A stretch of 6,732 nt of DNA from JAHFLV01 sp964367845 (GCA_964367845.1 CAYIYW010000031.1:1-6732), one strand, 5' to 3'; counted from the stretch's first letter, positions 1 through 5,893 are shown. Notes: generated by a model from the letters alone, not told the origin. Made by a program: numbers and translations.

Positions 1-230
1 ACAGTATTCTGAAGTGGACGCTACGGCGTGACGGAATTCGTCGTGGAGCGTACGATTACATTTCACATCACCACACGCTCCGCGCGTGCGAAGTCATTAC
101 CTCACTTTGTTTTGGAAATAGGTGCGAGTTTGGTACAATACAGACACCAGAATAGAACTCAAAGGTTTTGAAGAAGCCAAAATCGCTCCATATTCTTAAT
201 TCCGAACAGGTTACTACTGGTGCGTCGCAA
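1..230. other. Left flank with no supported gene
   Basis: No convincing coding region was found on either strand. A 63-codon minus-strand frame (259-68) and an edge-open plus-strand frame of about 50 codons (ending at 153) show no recognisable motif, and neither looks like a conserved protein. An imperfect inverted repeat, ggagcgt (46-52) against acgctcc (75-81), could fold but has no T-run after it. A promoter-like plus-strand arrangement, TTGGAA (112-117) with a 16-base spacer and TGG-TACAAT (131-139), points toward the 3' end of the methyltransferase, with no plus-strand gene behind it. The region is the downstream flank of the methyltransferase gene, and no obvious intrinsic terminator is visible in it. 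Confidence 0.5.
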
Positions 231-1058
231 TCAGACATTGTTTGATTTTTTTGCCACAATCAACCCGAAAACAAAATTACCTGAGACAAAACCATTTTTC
301 ATAGCCCTGAACGCGCGAAGAAAATTAACGAATTCTTTCCCGTTAGTCAACGCTAACTTCCAAAACATTTTGTCCTTTATTATTTCTAAAGATATATCCC
401 AAGTTTTGATGGTATTTTTGCTAATGTCTTCCGATTTGATAATGTCCAATCCGTTTGATTTCAAAATAGAATGATAATCGCTCATGGTGTGTAATTCAAC
501 CAACATGCCTTTTTCAATTGGTAAAATATATTTTTTTAGTTTATCTTCTGATAAATCTTCCTTTTTGAACCAATCAATAACCGCTATGATTCCGTTCGGT
601 TTAAGTAACTGGACTGCTTTTCCGAAAAATTTTTCCTTATTTCTATAATGAGATATTGATTCAATAGACCATACAACATCAAATGGCTCTTCAAAATTCA
701 TGGCCTCTGCATCCATTAGTAAAAATTTTGAATTTACATTTGCTTTCTTCGCCATGTCTTGTGCCATCGCAACCTGAACCGAAGAGATAGTGATACCCGT
801 TGTTTGCGCGTTATATTTTTGAGCAAGATAAATACTGCTTGCGCCAAACCCGCAACCCACATCAAGAATTTTACTCTCCGATCTCACTCCGACCGCTTCC
901 GTAAGGTGCACAGTAAGGGCTAGTTGAGCTTCTTCTTTGGTTTCTTTGCCGCTAACCCAATATCCATGATGCAAATGTTCGCCCCAAAGCGAATGGTAAA
1001 AAGGGCTTACAAAATTATAGTGTTCAACAATCTTTTTTTTGTTGTTGAAGGAAGTCAT
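231..1058 (-). CDS. SAM-dependent class I methyltransferase, tocopherol/sarcosine-type
   Basis: This 275-residue protein has a class I Rossmann methyltransferase core. The glycine-rich SAM motif I is ILDVGCGFG at residues 64-72. A GITIS stretch at about 88-92 stands where many relatives have the acidic loop, D116 lies in MDAEAM, and WSIESISHY (130-138) is the motif IV region. The N-terminal VSPFYHSLWGEHLHHGYW segment (about 17-34) and the C-terminal GFVSGNFVFGLIVAKK segment resemble the gamma-tocopherol / sarcosine-dimethylglycine methyltransferase group, whose members act on small molecules. The true substrate cannot be read from the sequence, and a tocopherol role is unlikely in this kind of bacterium. 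The ATG overlaps the TGA of the upstream transporter (ATGA). A GAAGGA Shine-Dalgarno-like stretch sits 3 bases upstream, so the two genes are probably translationally coupled. Base composition is more A+T-rich than the transporter, which hints at separate acquisition. The methyltransferase call is firm; the subfamily is tentative. Confidence 0.88.
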   Translation of the reverse strand: MTSFNNKKKIVEHYNFVSPFYHSLWGEHLHHGYWVSGKETKEEAQLALTVHLTEAVGVRSESKILDVGCGFGASSIYLAQKYNAQTTGITISSVQVAMAQDMAKKANVNSKFLLMDAEAMNFEEPFDVVWSIESISHYRNKEKFFGKAVQLLKPNGIIAVIDWFKKEDLSEDKLKKYILPIEKGMLVELHTMSDYHSILKSNGLDIIKSEDISKNTIKTWDISLEIIKDKMFWKLALTNGKEFVNFLRAFRAMKNGFVSGNFVFGLIVAKKSNNV

Positions 1059-2314
1059 AAATCCTTCTTTAGCCCTCTCTGCCCCGCCCTATCACTCCTA
1101 ACCCGCGTCAGGACAATTAGGCCTAGCACAATAAACACGGTAACCGCGAGCATTGCAAACCTGTATCTGTCGCTTCCCATCCCCGTCCCCGCCAAGCCGG
1201 ATAAAACGAGTCCCCAAACAATCGGTCCGATAATAGACGACGCTCGTTCGGCCAAACCAAAATACGCAAAAGCCAGATTATGCCCCCGTTCAGGTGCGAG
1301 ATAAGACATGACCGACCTTGAAACCGCCCAATTGGCGCCGAACCAGAAGCCCATGACGGAAGCTACGCTGACAAAAAAAGTGAAGTCCTTTATGAACCCG
1401 ACAAGAGGCAGAATAAATACCCAGCCCGCCAAAATAAACAGCAATGTTTTTTTGTGGCCAAACCGGTCCGCAACGATGCCCGAGACCAAACCGCCAATCG
1501 CGGAAGTGATGAGAATTCCGAGCATTATGTAGGTCTTGGTCGTATCGGGCGCGCCCCAAACCCGTTCCAGAAAAATTGAGAAATTATTTGCCGCGGTTAA
1601 AATCGCGTCATTGAAAAGAAAATAGGCCAGAATAAACAAAGCGACTCCGGGATACAAAAAAAGTTCTTTGGTCTTTCTGAATAATTCTTTGAACTCCGGC
1701 ATGAAATGGAAAACCGGCTTTTCTTGTTTTAATTCCTTGAAAAATATCAGGGTTGGAAGGGACAAAATGAAGAAAATAACCACCGCCGGCAAAAGCGTTT
1801 CGGCCCGAGCCGAGGAACCAAAAAAACTAAAACCGCCGTTGGCAAGCGGTAAAACAAGAAACAGCCCGACCAACTGGCCGAGATAATTGGCCGCTATGCC
1901 GAAACCGGAAATCCGACCTCTTTTCCCCGGCAATGAGATGTCGTTGATGAGCGGAGTGTAGAAAGTAAATGAGAGCAGATAGGCGTAAAGTCCGAGAGTG
2001 AAAAAAACCAGGGCCGTCGTATCTTTCTCAAAAATCGCGCTGATGGCGCAAGCGCTATACAAAATCGCGGTAAAAACCGTCGTGTATCGTATGCCGGTAA
2101 TGCGCCTGAAAAATTTGCCGAGAAGAAAACCGAAAATCGGAACTGTGAGCAAAAGCAGGAGCGCTGAAACGGTAAACGTTAAATTAAACCAAATATCAGG
2201 AATGCCCCTTTCAATGACAATCCACTGGGAAAAATACAGAAAAAAAACAATAGACACCATTGAGTTGGCGAAGTCGTAAAGCAACCATAGAAAGATGTTT
2301 CGTTTAGTGGTCAT
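1055..2314 (-). CDS. MFS transporter, UMF1 / Atg22-like family
   Basis: This 419-residue, strongly hydrophobic protein has about 12 predicted membrane helices. The opening WLLYDFANS (10-18) is a hallmark of the UMF1/Atg22-like branch of the major facilitator superfamily. Other family-typical sites are PLINDIS (121-127) followed by GRISGFG (133-139), FLFNDAILT (232-240), the MFS motif A loop ADRFGHKKT (282-290), and FGLAERASSIIGP (352-364) in the second half. Eukaryotic Atg22 exports amino acids from the vacuole, while bacterial members are mostly uncharacterised, so the substrate here is unknown. The protein is expected in the cytoplasmic membrane. It starts 42 bases after the 3' end of tRNA-Arg and overlaps the methyltransferase by 4 bases, forming a pair. 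There is no Shine-Dalgarno sequence. A start-stop dipeptide-less ORF (ATG TAA) directly abuts the chosen ATG, and a weak -10-like TACAGT lies 6 bases upstream of the ATG. The family call is good; the function is open. Confidence 0.87.
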   Translation of the reverse strand: MTTKRNIFLWLLYDFANSMVSIVFFLYFSQWIVIERGIPDIWFNLTFTVSALLLLLTVPIFGFLLGKFFRRITGIRYTTVFTAILYSACAISAIFEKDTTALVFFTLGLYAYLLSFTFYTPLINDISLPGKRGRISGFGIAANYLGQLVGLFLVLPLANGGFSFFGSSARAETLLPAVVIFFILSLPTLIFFKELKQEKPVFHFMPEFKELFRKTKELFLYPGVALFILAYFLFNDAILTAANNFSIFLERVWGAPDTTKTYIMLGILITSAIGGLVSGIVADRFGHKKTLLFILAGWVFILPLVGFIKDFTFFVSVASVMGFWFGANWAVSRSVMSYLAPERGHNLAFAYFGLAERASSIIGPIVWGLVLSGLAGTGMGSDRYRFAMLAVTVFIVLGLIVLTRVRSDRAGQRGLKKDL

Positions 2315-2356
2315 TTACATACTGTATTCTTGTTAAACCTGTGATTTTCTGTCTGA

Positions 2357-2428
2357 TGCCCTCGGTAGGAATCGAACCTACATCAATGCCTTAGAAGAGC
2401 ACTGCTCTATCCATTGAGCTACAAGGGC
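2357..2428 (-). tRNA. tRNA-Arg (anticodon UCU)
   Basis: A full 72-base cloverleaf reads on the minus strand. The acceptor stem pairs GCCCTTG with CGAGGGC (one G-T pair). The D arm is GCTC/GAGC. The anticodon stem is GTGCT/GGCAT with loop CTTCTAA, so the anticodon is TCT (2395-2393), decoding AGA/AGG arginine codons. The variable loop is short (TGAT) and the T arm is GTAGG/CCTAC with loop TTCGATT. The discriminator base is A and the 3' CCA is not encoded (TCAG follows). It sits between the pil genes and the transporter on the same strand, so it may be cut out of a longer transcript. Confidence 0.97.
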
Positions 2429-2431
2429 GCG

Positions 2432-2469
2432 GGACATTGCCACGGCAACGGAACGCCGACGCAGTGTCC
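2432..2469 (-). repeat. Hairpin upstream of tRNA-Arg
   Basis: The arms ggacattgc (2432-2440) and gcagtgtcc (2461-2469) pair over 9 positions, with one G-T pair on the plus strand or one A-C mismatch on the minus strand. Inside, cggc (2443-2446) pairs with gccg (2455-2458) around an 8-base loop. The structure begins 4 bases from the 5' end of tRNA-Arg. No T-run follows it on the minus strand, so a simple intrinsic terminator is not supported. A processing structure or a small repeat element is possible. Confidence 0.6.
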
Positions 2470-2470
2470 A

Positions 2471-2495
2471 GTCAATATAACAGGGCTATATTGAC
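2471..2495 (-). repeat. Perfect 9-bp inverted repeat across a stop codon
   Basis: The arms gtcaatata (2471-2479) and tatattgac (2487-2495) are exact reverse complements around a 7-base loop. The TAG stop codon of the 107-residue membrane protein (2488-2486) sits at the loop/arm junction. Only one base separates this hairpin from the next one (2432-2469). The stem is A+T-rich and no T-run follows, so it is not a classical terminator. It could protect the 3' end of the pil mRNA or mark a cleavage point before tRNA-Arg. Confidence 0.65.
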
Positions 2496-2809
2496 GGGTC
2501 AATTTGGGGCGCGACTACGGACCGAAATGTGTCGTACTCTTTTTGTCTGGCTTCAAAAAAACCCGCCACATCAAGAAGGGTTTTTTGGTTGAGCGTTTCA
2601 GAGCCCGATTCGGAGACCGAACCGGTCGTAAAAAAATCGCCACGGTTGATTTGAATTAAAAGATAGCCGTCAACGAGAAACGCCATCAAAATAAGAATGG
2701 CAAACGCGATAAGTATCGTCGCCCAGTCGCGAAACAACCGAACACCGCCCACTCCCCCATGATGTGGCGCGATTGGGTAAATCTTTTTTTGTTTACTGAA
2801 GAATTTCAT
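2486..2809 (-). CDS. Single-pass membrane protein in pilus operon, pilP position
   Basis: This 107-residue protein has a basic N-terminus (MKFFSKQKK), a glycine/histidine turn (PHHGGVGG, 15-22), one membrane helix at about residues 29-53, and a polar C-terminal part of about 50 residues containing NRGDFF (55-60). No lipobox or signal-peptidase site is seen, so it is probably an N-in anchored protein with its C-terminal part outside the membrane. I do not recognise a named family. It follows pilO, where classical operons carry the lipoprotein pilP, but it has no lipoprotein signal and no visible PilP-like domain. A pilus-assembly accessory role is inferred from position only. An in-frame TGA just upstream fixes ATG 2809 as the only plausible start. 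The 78-base gap after pilO contains a purine-rich AAAGGAAAGGAA tract and two tiny ORFs. Confidence 0.72.
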   Translation of the reverse strand: MKFFSKQKKIYPIAPHHGGVGGVRLFRDWATILIAFAILILMAFLVDGYLLIQINRGDFFTTGSVSESGSETLNQKTLLDVAGFFEARQKEYDTFRSVVAPQIDPSI

Positions 2810-2887
2810 TTGCTTATTTCCGTTTGCTCATTTTATTTCATTTCCTTTCCTTTTATTTTTGTTTGTTTCAAAGGATTTATTTTAGCT

Positions 2888-3442
2888 TCATTTGAATTTT
2901 AAGGCCGTGATTTCAATCTGTCCCCGCCATTGCGGAATTTTCGCCAATCCTTCTTTTGACGGCCCTTCTTCAGAAACAAGAGACAGCCCGAGACCATGGA
3001 GAACGACTTTATAAGGCAAATGTTCAAGATAATTAACAAACCTCATCGTATCGGCCCATGAACCGCGCGTCTCAAACTTGAGCCGGATTATCTCTTTGTC
3101 CTCATTTTCATCCTCGCTTCGCGATTCAACGTCAACCGACCGAATTAAAACGGAGACCTTTTGATTTTTGGCTTCACTCTCAATGTTTTCAATGAAATCC
3201 ACAATATCGGTCCGGGAAACAAAATGAGCGTTTACCGACCGAGCCAAAACGACCATGTCTTCGGGACTGTATTTTGAAAATTCCAAGACCTGCGACCGAA
3301 GCAAGTTGACATCATTCTCAAGCGCGGAAACCGCCGCGCCGGAATTTCTAATAAAACTGAAAGCGACATAATGCAGGCCGGCCAGAATGATAACCAGAAT
3401 TGAGAGGAGAATCAGAATCTGTTTTGTTGAGTGAATTTTCAT
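2888..3442 (-). CDS. pilO: Type IV pilus alignment protein PilO-like
   Basis: This 184-residue protein has the PilO layout. A short cytoplasmic N-terminus is followed by one membrane helix (about 8-30), a coiled-coil stretch (about 36-55, AVSALENDVNLLRSQV) and a C-terminal ferredoxin-like domain (about 75-184). The helix-strand segment GSWADTMRFVNYLEHLPYK (127-145) is typical of PilO. In the known machinery PilO pairs with PilN outside the membrane and links the cytoplasmic PilM/ATPase side to the pilus. An acidic insert, SEDENEDKE (109-117), lies between strands. Gene order after pilM and pilN supports the call, because PilO is poorly conserved in sequence. The gene starts 19 bases after the pilN stop codon and has no Shine-Dalgarno sequence. 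Confidence 0.85.
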   Translation of the reverse strand: MKIHSTKQILILLSILVIILAGLHYVAFSFIRNSGAAVSALENDVNLLRSQVLEFSKYSPEDMVVLARSVNAHFVSRTDIVDFIENIESEAKNQKVSVLIRSVDVESRSEDENEDKEIIRLKFETRGSWADTMRFVNYLEHLPYKVVLHGLGLSLVSEEGPSKEGLAKIPQWRGQIEITALKFK

Positions 3443-3461
3443 TTATTTCTAGGGAGTTTAT

Positions 3462-3998
3462 TTATTTCAAGACCACCGTCATAGAAAAATCTATGTCTTT
3501 CTCTTTGACAAAATTGGAAACCGGCAAATTGACGGTCGCAAATTCAACCCGCTCTTCAAGCGCTCGGCCGAAAGCCGTCAGGCCGTCGCGATTTTCCGCT
3601 CGGCCGTTTACGACAATCGTCGGACGGCCTTCAGCTTGTTCCGAAAATGAAATTCCTGTGATGCGAATGGTCTTCGGTCGGGCTTCAAAAAGCTTTACGA
3701 GTTCATAGACGGAAAGTGATTTTGTCAGGGGCTTCAAGGCCTCGGCGTTTCGGACAGCCGCCTGAAATTCAGCGAGCATTTCTTTTGGCGGAAGCTCGGC
3801 GTCAAGGGCTCGTTTGGCGCTTTCAAGTTCCCCTCTGGCTTCTTCGGCTCTAATCCGAGTCAAAAAATATGACGGCGACAAAAGGATGAGAGAAATGACG
3901 AGAGCGAGAGCGATTGAACCGAGCCATACAATCATCCGCCGGCCGGAATACTCTTTTTGAAGGAGAATTTTTTGTTTTTGAGGAAGAAGGTTTAGCAT
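3462..3998 (-). CDS. pilN: Type IV pilus assembly protein PilN
   Basis: This 178-residue protein starts with MLNLLPQ, the conserved PilN N-terminal peptide that docks into PilM in characterised systems. It then has a basic stretch, one membrane helix (about 22-46), a coiled coil (about 48-90) and a ferredoxin-like C-terminal domain ending VNLPVSNFVKEKDIDFSMTV. I chose ATG 3998 because the NLLP motif must be near the N-terminus. The frame stays open to an ATG at 4082 inside pilM, but that 28-residue extension (Arg/Lys-rich, then KPNQTKP) looks like read-through of non-coding sequence. There is no Shine-Dalgarno sequence. The space in front of the start is filled by a GGTTT tandem repeat. The gene lies 44 bases after pilM and 19 before pilO, all one operon. 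Confidence 0.92.
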   Translation of the reverse strand: MLNLLPQKQKILLQKEYSGRRMIVWLGSIALALVISLILLSPSYFLTRIRAEEARGELESAKRALDAELPPKEMLAEFQAAVRNAEALKPLTKSLSVYELVKLFEARPKTIRITGISFSEQAEGRPTIVVNGRAENRDGLTAFGRALEERVEFATVNLPVSNFVKEKDIDFSMTVVLK

Positions 3999-3999
3999 A

Positions 4000-4024
4000 G
4001 GTTTGGTTTGGTTTGGTTTGGTTT
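4000..4024 (-). repeat. (GGTTT)5 pentanucleotide tandem repeat before pilN
   Basis: Five perfect copies of GGTTT (AAACC on the coding strand) end one base upstream of the pilN ATG at 3998. They occupy more than half of the pilM-pilN gap and replace any ribosome-binding site. A 5-base unit is a substrate for slipped-strand changes that alter spacing and frame upstream of pilN. Confidence 0.95.
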
Positions 4025-4042
4025 TGATATCGGTCCGATGTT

Positions 4043-5074
4043 TTATTCTGGCAAAGCGACACCGACCGCGGCCGCCAAACAAAGCGAATCCTCAAATTCT
4101 ATCTCGGGAATAAATTTGTCCAGTGAAAAAGCGTTCTGCCAAACATTGCCTAGAATAGCCGGCACGCCGATATGTTTGCCCAGATATTCCGCAACATCAA
4201 TCATGTCCGCGATATGGCCGGTAACAATCACCGACCCGATGCTCCTCGGCTCTTTTCGGGATTTTATCTCTTCTTTTGACATCCAATAGGAAAAGACCTT
4301 TTTGACCTCATCGCGCACCGAGAGAAGCTCAATTGATTCGGAAATTTTTTCGCCTTCGTGAGAGGCGAGAATTTTTTCAGTGTTTTCCAGACCCCCAGCG
4401 GAACCACCACTAACCGTCGTTGAGAAACGCACGAAACCGCCGGAAACAATGGCAACAATAGTTTTATCTTTCAAAAAGTGAACCAGCAGGGACGGCCGAG
4501 CGTCAGTGTGAACGACAAGAGAATGAGCGATGGCTTGCGATTCCGGCGTCAAAGAAAACGGGGTAATGCCTGCTTGTCCCAAAAGTCCAACCCATGTCTC
4601 AATAATTCCCTTCGGATATGCCGATACCACGACCCGCGCCGATTGAACGCTATTGTTAGAAAAAGGCCCCTCTACCACGGCAAAATCAAAAACGACTTCA
4701 TCGGCCGAAAGCGGGATATTTTGGTCAAGAGAAAATTCAACCGCGTCGCTCATCTCGCCATCCTCCGGCACCGGAATTATCGCTTCATAAACATAGGCCT
4801 TTTCTTCCGGCAAGGCGACGCGGGCAAAACGCGCGCCGTGTTCATTGCGGATATTTTTAAGAACCACAGCAAGATTGTCCGGTTTCGCGACATCGCCGGC
4901 GACAATCGTTCCCGATTCAAGTTTAAATTCGCTAGCCGTTTTCAAAACCGTACGACCATGTTTTTTCTCAAAAGAAACAAGCCGGAGTAGGTCGCTTTCC
5001 ACAGAAAGCCCGACAGCCGGCATTGTCAGAAAAACCGGCGGTGGAAAAAATTCAAAGAAACGGTGAGTATTCAT
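4043..5074 (-). CDS. pilM: Type IV pilus assembly protein PilM, actin-like fold
   Basis: This 343-residue protein corresponds to PilM, the cytoplasmic actin-like (FtsA/MreB fold) protein that binds the PilN N-terminus. It opens with FFPPPVFLTMPAVGL (about 9-23); the rest follows the family pattern, including EFSLDQNIPLS (113-123), the SARVVVSAYPKGIIETW segment (145-161) and SVIVTGHIADM (281-291) in the adenosine region. The phosphate-1 Asp expected after the first Gly-hydrophobic pair appears as Ser (GLSV, S24), and the phosphate-2 acidic residue as His (LLVHF, H199), so ATP binding may be weak or lost. An in-frame TTG at 5083 would add three residues but overlaps the promoter -10 box. ATG 5074 is therefore chosen, giving a nearly leaderless mRNA. 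First gene of the pilM-N-O operon. Confidence 0.92.
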   Translation of the reverse strand: MNTHRFFEFFPPPVFLTMPAVGLSVESDLLRLVSFEKKHGRTVLKTASEFKLESGTIVAGDVAKPDNLAVVLKNIRNEHGARFARVALPEEKAYVYEAIIPVPEDGEMSDAVEFSLDQNIPLSADEVVFDFAVVEGPFSNNSVQSARVVVSAYPKGIIETWVGLLGQAGITPFSLTPESQAIAHSLVVHTDARPSLLVHFLKDKTIVAIVSGGFVRFSTTVSGGSAGGLENTEKILASHEGEKISESIELLSVRDEVKKVFSYWMSKEEIKSRKEPRSIGSVIVTGHIADMIDVAEYLGKHIGVPAILGNVWQNAFSLDKFIPEIEFEDSLCLAAAVGVALPE

Positions 5075-5082
5075 CGCGTTCA

Positions 5083-5091
5083 ATTATACCA
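5083..5091 (-). promoter_or_regulatory. Extended -10 promoter of the pil operon
   Basis: The minus strand reads TGG-TATAAT, a consensus extended -10 element, in the 35-base gap between ruvX and pilM. Eight bases separate it from ATG 5074, so transcription would begin within about two bases of the start codon and leave essentially no 5' leader. No good -35 box is seen, as is usual with extended -10 promoters. Confidence 0.7.
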
Positions 5092-5117
5092 TTACAAACC
5101 CGCAACATATTCTTCTT

Positions 5118-5513
5118 CTATTTTTTTCTGTTTTTTACGCCGTTTAAATAGCTCTGCAGAATGATGGCCGCGGCCGAAGCGTCCAAAAGAACATGATTCC
5201 CCTGCTCCCGCGCCGCTTGGTGGCTTGTCATGAATTCCGGTTCAAGATGAACAGGCAAATGCAGGTCGCGTTCCAGCTCGCCCTTAAACAAAAGAATATC
5301 CTTCATTATCGGATTACTGTTGCCCTTGAAATCCATTGATTCGCCGAGAACAATCTCTTTCACATCGTGTCCTTCACACAAGTTTTTGACTTCGCCGAAA
5401 AGAAAGCGATTATTCGGCAAAACGGCCTTAGGCATGGCAATCGTGCCACCCTCGTCGGAAAGAGCGATGCCGACTCTCTTTGAGCCGTAATCAATGCCCA
5501 TGAATCTGGTCAT
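5118..5513 (-). CDS. ruvX: RuvX/YqgF-family putative pre-16S rRNA nuclease
   Basis: This 131-residue protein of normal family length has an RNase H-like (RuvC-type) fold. Motif 1 is GIDYGSKRVGIALSD (6-20), with D8 as the first catalytic acid. The second motif, KEIVLGESMDFKGN (52-65), replaces the usual VVGLP version. EPEFMTSHQAA (91-101) corresponds to the DERxTS segment and supplies E93. LDASAAAIILQSYL (110-123) supplies the last acid, D111. Bacterial YqgF is implicated in 16S rRNA 5'-end maturation and was first proposed as a Holliday-junction resolvase. The ATG at 5513 places motif 1 at the usual distance from the N-terminus, although M5 at 5501 is also possible. It is the first gene of the minus-strand block and lies upstream of the pil promoter. 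There is no Shine-Dalgarno sequence; a -10-like TAGAAT lies 6 bases before the ATG. Confidence 0.93.
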   Translation of the reverse strand: MTRFMGIDYGSKRVGIALSDEGGTIAMPKAVLPNNRFLFGEVKNLCEGHDVKEIVLGESMDFKGNSNPIMKDILLFKGELERDLHLPVHLEPEFMTSHQAAREQGNHVLLDASAAAIILQSYLNGVKNRKK

Positions 5514-5519
5514 GGGATT

Positions 5520-5525
5520 ATTCTA
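5520..5525 (-). promoter_or_regulatory. Candidate -10 element for ruvX, leaderless spacing
   Basis: TAGAAT (5 of 6 matches to TATAAT) lies on the minus strand with 6 bases, AATCCC, before ATG 5513. This is the same geometry as at pilM and the HNH gene. No convincing -35 box is seen, so confidence comes mainly from the repeated spacing. Confidence 0.45.
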
Positions 5526-5545
5526 CATCATCGCGCCTGCCGACT

Positions 5546-5573
5546 TTTACTAATGAACAAAATTCGGTATAGT
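5546..5573 (+). promoter_or_regulatory. Candidate promoter for the DUF5652-like gene
   Basis: TTTACT (5546-5551) and TATAGT (5568-5573) are separated by 16 bases in the divergent gap between ruvX and the plus-strand block. Transcription would start near 5580, leaving a leader of about 58 bases before ATG 5639. The leader contains a five-codon ORF (ATG 5619, TAA 5634-5636) ending 2 bases before the gene. The minus-strand complement could also serve ruvX. Confidence 0.45.
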
Positions 5574-5638
5574 AAATGAGCGTGTTGGACGGAAAACGAG
5601 CGCAAGATTAAGCGTAAAATGCAAAACGCGGCATAAAT

Positions 5639-5893
5639 ATGTTCAACCAGTCCTTTATAAACCAATCCGGCCCTTGGAAATTCCTTTTAGAGAATCCCCT
5701 TCTCCTGATATTGCTCACGGCGTGGATTATCGTCTGGAAAGGAATGGCGCTTTGGAAAGCGTCCCGACTTTCACATAAGTGGTGGTTTATTATCATTCTC
5801 GTCGCCAACACAATCGGAATTCTGGAAATAATTTACATTTATTTTGTGGCCAGAAAATACACGGTTGAAGAAAAAGTTGAGGAGGGGCAATAA
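5639..5893 (+). CDS. DUF5652-like small two-helix membrane protein
   Basis: This 84-residue protein has two predicted membrane helices (about 18-36 and 49-71) joined by a short basic/aromatic loop. The core pattern IVWKGMALWKASR (31-43) then WWF (48-50) and NTIGILEIIYIYF (57-69) matches my knowledge of the DUF5652 family, small membrane proteins common in candidate-phyla bacteria with no established function. The Asn-Thr-x-Gly-x-Leu-Glu segment inside helix 2 is the most distinctive part. The C-terminus is charged (VEEKVEEGQ). It is the first plus-strand gene, divergent from ruvX. There is no Shine-Dalgarno sequence before ATG 5639. A perfect AGGAGG occurs near its 3' end (5880-5885) but lies 14 bases from the next possible start (TTG 5900), so it is probably only codons. 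Family assignment is from memory of the pattern. Confidence 0.8.
   Translation: MFNQSFINQSGPWKFLLENPLLLILLTAWIIVWKGMALWKASRLSHKWWFIIILVANTIGILEIIYIYFVARKYTVEEKVEEGQ

Noticed and set aside
46..81. ggagcgt/acgctcc hairpin as terminator of the methyltransferase unit
   Set aside because: Loop of 22 bases, only 7 pairs, no T-run on the minus strand and about 150 bases past the stop codon.
68..259. Minus-strand 63-codon ORF downstream of the methyltransferase
   Set aside because: It overlaps the methyltransferase end in another frame, and has no domain, no ribosome-binding site and an unconvincing composition.
924..1304. Plus-strand 126-codon ORF
   Set aside because: It is antisense to the methyltransferase 5' end and the transporter 3' end, both of which have clear family motifs. 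No motif of its own.
3999..4082. 28-residue N-terminal extension of PilN from ATG 4082
   Set aside because: It would overlap pilM and translate the GGTTT repeat. The conserved NLLP motif marks ATG 3998 as the real start.
4478..4990. Plus-strand 170-codon ORF
   Set aside because: It lies wholly antisense to pilM, is rich in Arg/Asn, has no recognisable domain, and is explained by the complement of pilM codons.
5075..5083. TTG start of pilM giving three more residues
   Set aside because: The TTG overlaps the last base of the TATAAT box and would lie upstream of the expected transcription start.
5880..5885. Perfect AGGAGG as Shine-Dalgarno for the HNH gene
   Set aside because: It is 14 bases from TTG 5900 and 32 from GTG 5918, too far for normal use, and is made of Glu/Gly codons of the preceding gene.
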